Positions 1-9,237 of a DNA stretch of 64,000 bases are shown piece after piece. Every line of letters begins with the position of its first letter. Position 1 is the first letter of the stretch. The position numbers and the translations under genes were made by a program. The notes under the pieces were generated by a model, which worked only from the letters and a program-made list of their open reading frames with translations, was not told the origin of the DNA and ran no database searches. The DNA is from Ascochyta rabiei (taxonomy: Eukaryota; Ascomycota; Dothideomycetes; Pleosporales; Didymellaceae), in assembly GCF_004011695.2 (NCBI RefSeq), contig NC_082411.1, positions 1,844,001-1,908,000 on the forward strand. The letters are read 5' to 3'.

Positions 1-560
1 GGAGCGGGCACCTTGACCACCGAACTTCTTGGGCTCGCACCGCCTGTTGTCGGCGACGAGGAGTGTGCGGTCGTACTGGACGAGAGCCTGCTTGAGCTGG
101 TTCTTGGAGTGCTCGTCGACAAACTTCTGGTAGTAGGCGATGATGGACTTGGCAATGGCTTGACGGATGGCGTAGATCTGCGAGGTGTGACCACCACCGG
201 TGACGCGGACGCGGATGTCGACATCGGCTGTGGGCTGTTAGTCTTGCCCTGTTCCTTCCCTCTTCTATGCGCCATCTATGGTTTGGCTATGCGAGGATGC
301 GCGGTGGTTGCTGGGGTGCGTACCGAACTTGTCGAGGCCGAGGATCAGGACGGGCTCGTAGACCTTGAAGCGGAGGATTTCGGGCTGGACAAGGGAAAGA
401 GGCTTTCCGTTGACCTTGATGAGACCCTTACCAGCCTGCGCACATGTCCATCAGTATGTTGTTTTCAATGCGCACCGCAGCGGTGGATGTGTACCTTGCA
501 GTGGGCGACAGCGGTCGCGGTCTTCTTCTTGCCGAAGCATTGCACGGATTGAGAGGCCAT
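1..560 (-). CDS. RPS16: 40S ribosomal protein S16 (uS9), C-terminus beyond window edge
   Basis: Component of the small ribosomal subunit (uS9), whose C-terminal tail reaches the decoding P site. Three exons read on the minus strand: 495-560 (start [20 protein letters not shown]), 324-435 ([18 protein letters not shown]) and 1-227 ([20 protein letters not shown], then [20 protein letters not shown]). The introns 436-494 and 228-323 have GT-AG ends and keep the frame, joining AHCK to AGKGLI and DKF to ADVDIRV. The conserved KSYR-type tail lies to the left of position 1, so the gene is partial. This is a single clear ribosomal protein match by family signature, and no other reading is plausible. 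Plus-strand open frames over the same bases are shadows. Confidence 0.95.
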
Positions 561-864
561 TTTGGGCGACTGTGGTTAGTACGTGCGAAGTGGTGGGAGG
601 TGCGGGCAGTTGACGTTCACGATCGAGTGGTCGAAGTCGTGAGAAGTTGGCGAGCGATTCAGAAATCGAATGTGGGTGCTAGCGCTGGTTGCGGTTAAGC
701 GCACCGCACGGTCCAGCGCCACATCAGCCAGACGAGCACCGCTCAGCATCTGCGATGCCATCGACTGTTATCGATTGCAGTCAGGCGTTGCATTTGGTGG
801 ATGCCCCTCTTCCTGTCTAATCAGTTTGATGTAGAACATTTGATGTCTGCTTTTATCAGTTAAT
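561..864. promoter_or_regulatory. Divergent intergenic spacer uS9 / RCC1-repeat gene
   Basis: A 304 bp spacer between two divergently transcribed genes, so it must hold both promoters. I see no convincing TATA box or named site, and no coding signal. Confidence 0.4.
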
Positions 865-1944
865 ATGCCACACGACATCTACGTTTTTGGTAGCAATGGA
901 GAAGGCCAACTCGGCGAAGGAATTGCTGTCGCAGACATTGTCAGCAAGCCGATGCAATTACCAAGATCATCCATCTTTAGCAACATAACAGCCATCAAAA
1001 GCGGCGATAATCATACGCTTCTTCATATTTTGGGCGATGCTGTTGCTGGGATTGGTGACAATAGAGTCGGCCAAATTACCGGGTGTGCAGGCTCTCAGAT
1101 TCACGAGTTCAGGAAACTGCATCAGAACGTCCATCTCTTCGCAGCTGCCTGCGAATCTTCGGCGTTTGCCTACTCTCAGAAAGACTCCAATTCCATAATA
1201 CATACTCAAGGTCGCGGCCAGTGGGGAGAACTGGGTCGTGGTGAGGCGGAAGACACGCGTACGTACGACTCGTCCGATCCGTTAGATGTTCAATTACCTG
1301 GAGAAATGATCGACTTCGCTGCTGGCGTGTGGCACTACGTCGCTGTCTTGGCCGACGGCTCTGTGTACGGCTGGGGTAAAGCCCGTCTCGGTCAACTGGG
1401 CGACAAGTCGTCAAACAAAGTCTCAGTACCCACGAAGATTGAAGGCTTGTCGATCAAGCCAATCCGAGTAGTCTGTGGTAAAGACTTCACCTACCTGGTC
1501 AGCGACCCTTCATCAGGTGAGCATATAGTCCTTGGCAAGGACAAGTTCAACATCATCTCGGCTATGCCACTAGACATCAGAGGCTGGAAGGACGTTGGAG
1601 CAACGTGGCACGCTATTTTCGTTCTCTTCGACGACGGAAGGCTGGCAGCATGGGGCAAAGATAATCAGTGGAAACTCATACCTCCGGATCTGCCCAAGAT
1701 CGACAAAATCGCTATTGGCACTGATCACGTCCTGGCGCTCACTAAGAGCGGAAAGCTTGTTTCCTGGGGCTGGGGTAAGCACGGGAACTGCGGTGACCTC
1801 TCCAACATACAGCAAGAGATCAAAAACGACATGATAAGTGGATTCTGGAATGAAATCGACATACCAGGTCGGATCGCAAAGATCGCTGCTGGGTACTGTA
1901 CAAGCTTCGTCATCACAGAGGTGGGCGAAGATGAGCGTAAGTAA
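865..1944 (+). CDS. RCC1-repeat (ATS1/KTI13-like) protein
   Basis: A 359-residue intronless protein built of RCC1-type beta-propeller repeats. It opens with YVFGSNGEGQLGEG, followed by blades such as VYGWGKARLGQLGD (near residue 170), LAAWGKDNQWKL and LVSWGWGKHGNCGD near the end. Length and repeat number resemble yeast Ats1/Kti13 (about 330 residues), a partner in diphthamide and Elongator-dependent wobble-uridine modification; that assignment is inferred from size and fold, not from a unique motif. RCC1 itself is longer and has seven well-conserved repeats, which makes it a less likely identity. The ATG at 865 is the first in frame, directly before the first blade. It is convergent with the gene ending at 2167. 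Confidence 0.75.
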   Translation: MPHDIYVFGSNGEGQLGEGIAVADIVSKPMQLPRSSIFSNITAIKSGDNHTLLHILGDAVAGIGDNRVGQITGCAGSQIHEFRKLHQNVHLFAAACESSAFAYSQKDSNSIIHTQGRGQWGELGRGEAEDTRTYDSSDPLDVQLPGEMIDFAAGVWHYVAVLADGSVYGWGKARLGQLGDKSSNKVSVPTKIEGLSIKPIRVVCGKDFTYLVSDPSSGEHIVLGKDKFNIISAMPLDIRGWKDVGATWHAIFVLFDDGRLAAWGKDNQWKLIPPDLPKIDKIAIGTDHVLALTKSGKLVSWGWGKHGNCGDLSNIQQEIKNDMISGFWNEIDIPGRIAKIAAGYCTSFVITEVGEDERK

Positions 1945-2166
1945 ATCAAGCGAAGAACGCAAGGACTATAGGCAGGGAACATGAGAATGGCACATCAGTT
2001 GAACAACGGTGTGACATTAACATGTGATATTGGTCAGTCCTTACAGACCAAGTTATGCAAACGTTCAAATGTACTAACGATACGTCTAGATGCTTGGCTT
2101 TATCCAACAGAAATGGACACAGAGGTCTATACGTAGTGGTGTCTGTCACTTCTAGCGACTCGTTGT

Positions 2167-3699
2167 CTACTCCAGAAGACCTGCCGGATATCGATGATGG
2201 TCCCGCGCATTTGTCACCTTCCCGTCTACCTCCCATTCGATCTTGTACCGCCACCACTTGTTGTAGTCCCAGACCGACCAGCGGAGCAGGAATCTAGCAA
2301 GTTCTCGACCGGAGTACAGCGCAAACTCCTCGTTATCAGGCTTAACATCCCAATGGGTATCCTCTCCTTTGAACTCTTCGAACAGCACTCGATCCTTCGT
2401 TACAGGTGTCGTCCCTTGCGACACCGATGCGTAGGTCTCTGACCACGCTCCATTCTTGTCGATGGTCGAGCGAACAAGGTAACCCCACTGGTACGTAGTG
2501 CCGAAGTTGTAGTAATTACCCACGAGGACTTCGTTTCCCTGACGACGGATCACAACGCAATTTCCAAGACGTCGCCACTCGAACACCTCGACCTCAGGGT
2601 CCAGGAAAGCTTCCAGGCACTTGAGGCTGGTATACGCCAGGATTGTGGCTACTGCGTCACAAAGGCGTGGCCGCGCATTCTTGACCACATCATCTGTGCT
2701 GGAGACGTATGAGTTGGCGTCGAGGACGTGCATATGTCGCGCTGGGGCACTCGCAGGAAGTGCTGTATAAGCACGAGAGCAGAACGGAACGAAGATATCG
2801 TCGTGTGCATCTTGAGCCCAAGGGTTACCACAGTCCATGTCCCCTAGTTCAAGAATCAACTGCTCCCGCTCATCCACAGTTCGGCCGTTTTCACCCAGTG
2901 GCGTCTTCATAGCTTCAGCCACTTGCTCGGCGACGCTCAGTTTTGGCTCCGCAGGCCTGACAAAAGTGTTGCGCTTGAGAGTGGCATTCCGGCGAACAAC
3001 TTCCAGCTCTTCCCGTGCCTGCCCCACCGTGGGCCACCGATCGAATTCGTCGTCTTCGGCCTCCCAAATGCTCTTCGCCGGCGGTGAACCACGTGGCAGC
3101 ATCTGCGGTGAGACGTGCTGCGTAAATTGTGTTGGGCTCAGTTGCTTTATCCAAGGCAGATGTGTGTCTTCCGAGCCAAAAAGCATGCGAGGGTCGTTTT
3201 CAGGAGATCGAGTGCGCTCAGAGTTGATGATGTTCACGGCTTTTGTGGACGTGGATTGTGGAAAAGCTGGACTGCAGGGTAAAGAGCGCGGGTTTCGGGG
3301 ATTGTTGTCTGCACGTGTGAGGCCCAGTGATTCGAGTTGCTGAGCAAACTCGCCTTCACCAAACTTCTGGCGGCGCGGTGACAAGTACGCTCGTCCGTTT
3401 GGTGCTGCTTCGAATTGGCCATTTTGAGACATTGCGATACCGAATACATTTTCATCGTTGTCGAAATGTGTCGAAACCGGAGAAGTTTGAGATGCTGAGC
3501 TTGAAGGGGTCATTTTCGAACCGAGTACCTCGTCATCCCATCGTGCAGAACCATACTTCAGCTCAGCTTGGAGCGCCGCATTTGCATGGCGGAACGTCCG
3601 TAATTCAGGCGAGGTAACTCCGTTCCCTGAGAACGTACGAGGTGGCCGCTGAAATGGTGTCTGTGAGGTTGGATTCAGTTCGAATGGGTCGGTTCGCAT
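2167..3699 (-). CDS. Hypothetical fungal protein, disordered N-half and conserved C-terminal domain
   Basis: About 510 residues from the chosen ATG at 3699; the frame stays open upstream to 3879, but that extra 60 residues is low-complexity and looks like leader. Residues 1-250 are rich in Ser, Pro, Thr, Asn and Arg, with SP/TP sites and no globular pattern. The last 200 residues are aromatic and folded-looking, including YTSLKCLEAFLDPEVEVFEW, NEVLVGNYYNFGTTYQWGYL and FLLRWSVWDYNKWWRYKIEW. I do not recognise a named domain. The density of Trp/Tyr in the C-terminal part and the long uninterrupted frame support a real protein. No signal peptide or membrane segment is seen with the 3699 start. 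Function unknown. Confidence 0.7.
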   Translation of the reverse strand: MRTDPFELNPTSQTPFQRPPRTFSGNGVTSPELRTFRHANAALQAELKYGSARWDDEVLGSKMTPSSSASQTSPVSTHFDNDENVFGIAMSQNGQFEAAPNGRAYLSPRRQKFGEGEFAQQLESLGLTRADNNPRNPRSLPCSPAFPQSTSTKAVNIINSERTRSPENDPRMLFGSEDTHLPWIKQLSPTQFTQHVSPQMLPRGSPPAKSIWEAEDDEFDRWPTVGQAREELEVVRRNATLKRNTFVRPAEPKLSVAEQVAEAMKTPLGENGRTVDEREQLILELGDMDCGNPWAQDAHDDIFVPFCSRAYTALPASAPARHMHVLDANSYVSSTDDVVKNARPRLCDAVATILAYTSLKCLEAFLDPEVEVFEWRRLGNCVVIRRQGNEVLVGNYYNFGTTYQWGYLVRSTIDKNGAWSETYASVSQGTTPVTKDRVLFEEFKGEDTHWDVKPDNEEFALYSGRELARFLLRWSVWDYNKWWRYKIEWEVDGKVTNARDHHRYPAGLLE

Positions 3700-5500
3700 T
3701 GGTGCTATGATTCTTTTCGTACTGAATTCGGCCTTCAGACAAACAATGACGGCTAGTGTTGTTGAGTAAGAGTGGGAATGTCTGACAGGGTTGTAGTGGT
3801 CTGTTGTAGGTAATGGATGAGGAGGATAGTCGACATCTTCACACATTCGAGGTGGCATCGTGAGGAGCATTGTGTACAACCGGTCTGTGCATGGATGAGG
3901 TGAAAGTCAAGTCAGGCTCCCAGACGCTGTTCGCTCAATATGGGATGCTTCAAGCAAAAGGAAGAAAGATGAGCAGACTTGACGTGTAAGGTCGAAACAG
4001 GACTACTGCCGGAACTGGAAGACAACACACAATGCAGACAAAGACGCTTCACGACCGAGGGCCGCCAAATATGGCGCGCGATCCACAAACACTGCGCAGC
4101 AGGACAGTTGTGAGCTGATAATATCAGAAGCCCGATCCTGCCACGTAATAATTGCTCGTGGACTACAAATGCAGCGTGTTAGAGCACGCTGCGTTCAGGA
4201 CAGGGTATATATAACGGGTCACATGAGCGAAAAGAAGCGCGCTTCGCGTGGCGCCAACCGGGTAGAGACAACCCACACGAATGAGGCACCTGGTGAAGCA
4301 CACCTCGGAACACTGGACCGGGGATGGTAGTGAGATCTTTTCCACGATTTGGAACAACGTGGTGAGCGACTCAGCCTCAAAGGCGTCATGTGCGAATCAA
4401 GAATCACCTGCTCACATCATCTGAGCGTTGTTTTTGGTAATGCGTCGTAGCCACTTAGCTTTATTACAGAGCTGTTTGCAAACTGTTATTGATTTCAGGA
4501 TACACGATTTTTTTTTGTATTGCGGGTCCAGAGATACCATTTGAAGGCTGAACAGGCAGTGCGACCGAACCTCGTTGACGTCAGAGGCGCTACGCAGCTG
4601 CTGCATACGTACACAGTCTTGAGCGCCCAGCTTACATCAATCTCGAAATCTACCTCTTTTTGAAAGTTTTCTCTGACAATACTCGACTGCGAAATCCGAG
4701 CCTATCACAAAGAGAACATGTCTTGAATATTGAACTCTATATCTACCGCTCACATAATCAGCAGCACGATGACAAGCCTCTGTCCGGCGCCCGTGCAGAT
4801 GTCTCGACTAGGTAGTCGTTGTTTCAGGATGTTGTGTATTGTGTATCGAAAGAGCACATGTCACTTCCATAATACTATGAATACATATGTAGTACGTTCA
4901 AGGCACATATTTTTGCGTCGCTAGTCTGCAGGAAGCTATCAAGATCTGAGTTCCCCTAGAACGCTATGCTATCATGCATCTGGACTCCGCTATATGGTAA
5001 AGTACCTCGGTGCTTGTACTTGGTACTGACCTCTTTAATGCTTTGTCATAATGCCACTCATGGTTGATTTTTCATGCAACACAACGAGCAAGGGTCTGGG
5101 TTCGTACTGTAAGAACAATTTATGGCAAAGAACGACAAGGAGTGCCCACATCATGTTTACACTATTGATTTGCCGCATAAATCTTGAATTCTGTACTGAA
5201 CGACAGTTCCGTGCGATTGTCTTGGGCCAGTCTTTTGAGAGAGCTTTGGTCGGGATTTAGTAGGATAGAGTGATGAAGAAATGAATATAGCTCTCGAATT
5301 GAAACCATGTCAATCACAAGAAGCCAGAGTGTCTCACATACTGCAAACAGCTATATGAAAGTTGAAATATGATCTTTGGACAGGAGAGAAAGGTATATAC
5401 TCCTCAAAAACAACCCACTAAACACCAGTTGTACATGAGGTATCATAGCAACGCAGTGCATTGTTTGAACAGCTTCAGCATCTTCTTCACCAGCGCGAAC
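3700..5500. other. Intergenic, no gene seen
   Basis: 1.8 kb between the promoter side of the 2167-3699 gene and the 3' end of the membrane-protein gene at 5501. Only short random open frames occur, with stops in all frames and no family signature. The part from about 4400 to 5400 is visibly richer in A+T than the flanks. I cannot support an RNA gene here. Confidence 0.4.
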
Positions 5501-6235
5501 TCAAATCGCCTCTCTGAACACGCTCCTCCGGCTCTCTGTGGGGCTGTTTTCAGCACTGTTGACACTCCCCGACTTCTTGTGGGTCTTGATCTGCGGTATC
5601 TGGGGCATCTGCGCCGTGGCTCCACCTTGGTAGCTTGTATCCTCGCCATAGTTCAGCGGCCGCGGGCTTACACCACGCAGACTCGCCGCATGGTCGTCGC
5701 CGAAGGGGTCGTTGCGCGCGCTTCTCGCATCAAGGTGTTCATCGTAGCTGTCGCGCGTGCGGCTGCGTCCGCGCTCTTCGTGAGGCTGGGGCTGGGGCAC
5801 GTAGTTGGTGCTCGCGTAGGGATTGGCGCCACGTGCGGGCTCATGCAGACCGAGTTCCTGCTCCTCATAGTATGCCTCGTCGCCGACTCTTGCTGACCAA
5901 GCCTCGTCTGGATCCAGGCGACTGCCAGCGCCGCGGCCTCGTGGCGCGCCGCCTGTCGCGGTGAAGTCGCCCTCGTAGGCACCAGCGGCCGAGCGGTTGT
6001 TCCTGTTCTTGAACTTGCGGATCTGCGCGTCGATGAAGCCTTTGATGCCGCCGGGCGCAGGGCCTGGGTAGTTGGACTCGCCGCCACGGGAGGCTTTGAA
6101 GGCTGCAATGGGGTTCATGGACGGTGGTGGCAGCCCATTCTTGTTGGCATTCCAGCGGGCGTAGAAGTACCAGCCAAAGTAGGCGCCCGAGACAAGCAGG
6201 AGCAGAATGATCAGAAAGACGATGCCGCCGTTCAT
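5501..6235 (-). CDS. Single-pass membrane protein with long acidic/charged tail
   Basis: 244 residues, intronless. Residues 4-26 (GIVFLIILLLLVSGAYFGWY) form one hydrophobic transmembrane segment right at the N-terminus, followed by YARWNANKNGLPPPSMNP. The remaining 200 residues are hydrophilic and probably disordered: a basic stretch (IRKFKNRNNR), a Gly/Arg stretch (GGAPRGRGAGSRLDPDEAW), then Arg/Ser/Asp-rich sequence with a KTHKKSGSVNSAENSPTESR tail suggestive of phosphorylation. In fungal genomes such proteins are sometimes labelled acid-phosphatase-like, but I see no phosphatase active site. Topology (short lumenal N-terminus, cytosolic tail) is inferred from positive charge after the segment. 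The strong hydrophobic segment at the first ATG supports the start. Confidence 0.75.
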   Translation of the reverse strand: MNGGIVFLIILLLLVSGAYFGWYFYARWNANKNGLPPPSMNPIAAFKASRGGESNYPGPAPGGIKGFIDAQIRKFKNRNNRSAAGAYEGDFTATGGAPRGRGAGSRLDPDEAWSARVGDEAYYEEQELGLHEPARGANPYASTNYVPQPQPHEERGRSRTRDSYDEHLDARSARNDPFGDDHAASLRGVSPRPLNYGEDTSYQGGATAQMPQIPQIKTHKKSGSVNSAENSPTESRRSVFREAI

Positions 6236-6988
6236 TGTGTCGGTTTGTTGAGGGTGAAGTTGGGAGTGAGGTTGGGCGTGCGCATGCGTAAGGCTGCCAA
6301 TGAGGCACGGTTGGGAGCGCGTGTGAGCTCAGCCGTCGGTGTTACGCTCGGCGCGGATGTGAGCGGAAAAACTGCAAGACAGCGCAACTTCAGCAAACAA
6401 AGATTTGAATGTGGTATTACAGTGTTGCAAAATTGCAGTGTCGTTGGTGAGCGGCTGAGCTTCAAAACTGCCAAGGTGGTCGGATGACGTAACCCGGCTT
6501 ATCCTCGAAGCCGTCAGCGCGTGGCCAGAACGAGCAATCTCTCTGTGTGGGTTGCTGTATCGAGTGTTTGGGGCCTGCTGTAGTATGGGAGTCGACATGG
6601 AGATTGCAATGTCCAAGATATGCATCGCGTGCCTCTGTCTCTGCCCTCTCCACACTGGTTCCTTCCTCGAACATGACGTACCAGGTTAGCGCGACCAAAG
6701 TGGAGCCAATTGTGGGTGAGACCACCCTGACCAATCCGGCCCCTGTCGCTGCAGCAGTCACGGCATCGCCAGGTGTTACACCTTTACTATGGCCATCAGC
6801 TTTCCTCTCGATAAGTCGAGACTGCAACTCGAAGTTGGAGACTGAAGTCTAACAGCACAGCCTCAAAGAAAATAGCGCACCGACCCCGCCGTTCGATTGC
6901 CAGAGTTTGACACATTTGGTATGACCCCACCAGAGTTGTATAAACACTGGGTTGCTGACACACCCCAGGAAAGACACCTACATCCATC
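6236..6988. promoter_or_regulatory. Divergent promoter region
   Basis: 753 bp between the divergently transcribed membrane-protein gene and the lipid-kinase-like gene. It must hold both promoters. The short open frames inside have no family resemblance. A TTGTATAAACAC stretch near 6934 is a possible TATA-like element about 50 bp before the plus-strand ATG. Confidence 0.35.
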
Positions 6989-8272
6989 ATGGCCGAGCTG
7001 CAGGACAATGATGATGCTATCAACAAGAGCGAGGAGTCCAAACCAGAACTTACCAAGTACTTGACAGTGACGCTGCCCGGTCCTGATGGCTCCCCAGAAG
7101 CTGATGCTGTTCTGGCACTCGATGAAGATACCACAAAGCATCCACGGCTAGCTAAGATCGTGAAAAATTCAACCTCGAAAACTGCTTCCTCCACCTCAGA
7201 GGTTCGTGAAACGCATGTTGTGCTATCTGTGGGTTCGGGACACCAAAAGGCGGCTGTCTTCTACGAGGACTGTGTAGGCCCTCTGCTCGCCACTCTGTAT
7301 CCCAACGACCACCAAGACTTCCATGTGCATACCACTCAATCAGCGACTAGCGTAACGGAGCTCGCGAACGACCTTTTTTTCACAAGAGCAAATGCAGGTA
7401 CAGCTCTGCGGATCATTGTGCTATCAGGGGACGGTGGCATTATTGACCTCGTGAACGGCCTGTCTTCACACACCACGTCGCCCTCTTATATCGCACCTCA
7501 AGTCGTTTTGGTGCCCTTGGGAACCGCAAATGCGCTCTACCACTCCATCAATGCCGGGAAGGAAAATATATGGGGCCTTACTGCGCTGGCTTCGTCGCAG
7601 ACCCGCCCTTTACCTGTCTTCACAGCATCCTTTTCGCCCGGTGCACGCCTCCTCACCAACGAAGCGCGTAGCGAAGAAGAACTTCCCGCTGATTTCTCTT
7701 CCGGCCAACCGAGTCTTCACGGCGCAGTAGTGTGCAGCTGGGGAATGCACGCGACGTTGGTCGCCGACAGCGACACAGCCGAATACCGTAAATTCGGCGT
7801 TGAGCGCTTCAAAATGGCAGCGAAAGAAGCTCTGTACCCCGCTGATGGTTCAGCAGCACATGCATACAAGGCGAAAGTATCCGTGCTGAAAGGCGAAACA
7901 TGGACACCGCTGGAAGAAAATGAGCACATGTACATCCTCGCAACCATGGTATCGAACCTTGAGCAGCCATTCTGTATCTCTCCACATTCAAAGCCACTGG
8001 ATGGAAGTTTGCACCTTGTGCACTTCGGCCCAACAAGCGGAGACGAAGCGATGCGATTGATGGGCCTAGCGTATCAGGGCGGAAAACATATTGAGGACCC
8101 TACGGTAAATTACGAAGCCATCGATGGGCTGCGTATCGAGTTTGACGGACGTGAAGGAGACGCACGATGGCGAAGGATCTGCATCGATGGCAAGATCGTA
8201 AGAGTTGAGAAAGATGGGTGGGTGGAGCTTCGAAAAGACACACGGCAGGTTCTGGACATCGTGGTCGTCTAG
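6989..8272 (+). CDS. Diacylglycerol/sphingosine-kinase-like (DAGKc, ATP-NAD kinase fold) protein
   Basis: 427 residues, intronless, probably cytosolic. Residues 74-185 match the nucleotide-binding half of the DAGKc fold: a first strand THVVLSVGSGHQKAAVFYED, the glycine-rich loop LSGDGGIIDLVNGL (residues 145-158, the place of GGDGT in classical lipid kinases) and PLGTANAL (176-183, equivalent to P-x-G-T-x-N). The C-terminal half is the beta-rich lipid-binding type region ending VDGWVELRK-like sequence. The GGDGT loop is altered to SGDGG, so lipid kinase activity should not be assumed; a phosphate-binding protein of unknown substrate is an alternative. The start follows a CATC ATGG context and precedes a disordered acidic leader. 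No membrane segment is apparent. Confidence 0.8.
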   Translation: MAELQDNDDAINKSEESKPELTKYLTVTLPGPDGSPEADAVLALDEDTTKHPRLAKIVKNSTSKTASSTSEVRETHVVLSVGSGHQKAAVFYEDCVGPLLATLYPNDHQDFHVHTTQSATSVTELANDLFFTRANAGTALRIIVLSGDGGIIDLVNGLSSHTTSPSYIAPQVVLVPLGTANALYHSINAGKENIWGLTALASSQTRPLPVFTASFSPGARLLTNEARSEEELPADFSSGQPSLHGAVVCSWGMHATLVADSDTAEYRKFGVERFKMAAKEALYPADGSAAHAYKAKVSVLKGETWTPLEENEHMYILATMVSNLEQPFCISPHSKPLDGSLHLVHFGPTSGDEAMRLMGLAYQGGKHIEDPTVNYEAIDGLRIEFDGREGDARWRRICIDGKIVRVEKDGWVELRKDTRQVLDIVVV

Positions 8273-9237
8273 ACATTGCTTGTGTTCTGTTACCCAGCCT
8301 CAAGAATGTCTCCTTCTCTACTTGGAACAACATCAAACACTGCCCTTTCCTGTCTCCTTCTCCTTCGAAAAACCTCTATGTCCATCTTATTACTTTTCTC
8401 CGCGCGTCTCTTTCCCTCCTCTTTGATTCTCTCAAAGCACTCCCTCACTAACCATAGTGTCTCTCTTCCCATGACTTTCTTCCCATGACTTTCTCACTCT
8501 CCTCTAGAAAGTTACCCCTAAAGACCTCCCAAATCCTCCAATCCTCATCAGTTTGGAATTGCACCCACGGGCAACGAATGAATACGGTATCGTGCTAGAA
8601 AGCGCTGACTACTTGCTGTTGGTTGCGCTGGAGAGATCACATTTGGCATGTTCTTAGGAAATGCCAAGACATTCGTAATAGTCGCGTGTTTTGTTTCAAG
8701 GCTGCCTTTGGAACAGCGATTACGCTCCGGTAAGTTCTTCTGATCCCAGAATCGGTGCTCAAAATCGTGAACACGTGTGTTACGCACAGTTAGGCGCAAT
8801 ATTTCCACCTGATCCGAGTTTTGCGGGAAAGACATGTATGCGTATTAGGCCACCCTCGCTAACCGAGGTGAAACATGCTGTCATTTACACGCTCTATCAG
8901 TTTTGTTGAAGCCAGGCCTCGGAGAAATATGCGAAAGCGGAGACGGGACTTAGATGCTGAACAAGCTGTTGCAAACCAATGAGAGAGGAAGACCAAGCCA
9001 TCCGCCTGCACGGAAAGACAAGCTGACATCTTCCATCTCCACGGCAAATAGGTTGCACGGCTCGCTGTATGATCTAGGATCATCTGCGATATTGGAGTGG
9101 GATCGCGTCAGTTTGATCCTACGTTGCCAGGGTCACCCGCACTAGGCAAATGAAGAGACGGTAAAGCAGGTACGACTAATGGTGTCCCCCAGCCTGCTGT
9201 CCTACGTTGTCTCCATTGTGCTTTCAGCAAAGCCAAA
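8273..9237. other. Intergenic, pyrimidine-rich 3' region then promoter
   Basis: 965 bp between two plus-strand genes. The first 250 bp are strikingly C+T rich on the plus strand (about 8330-8520) and are probably the 3' untranslated and termination region. The remainder is the presumed promoter of the GMC gene. No coding signal. Confidence 0.4.
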
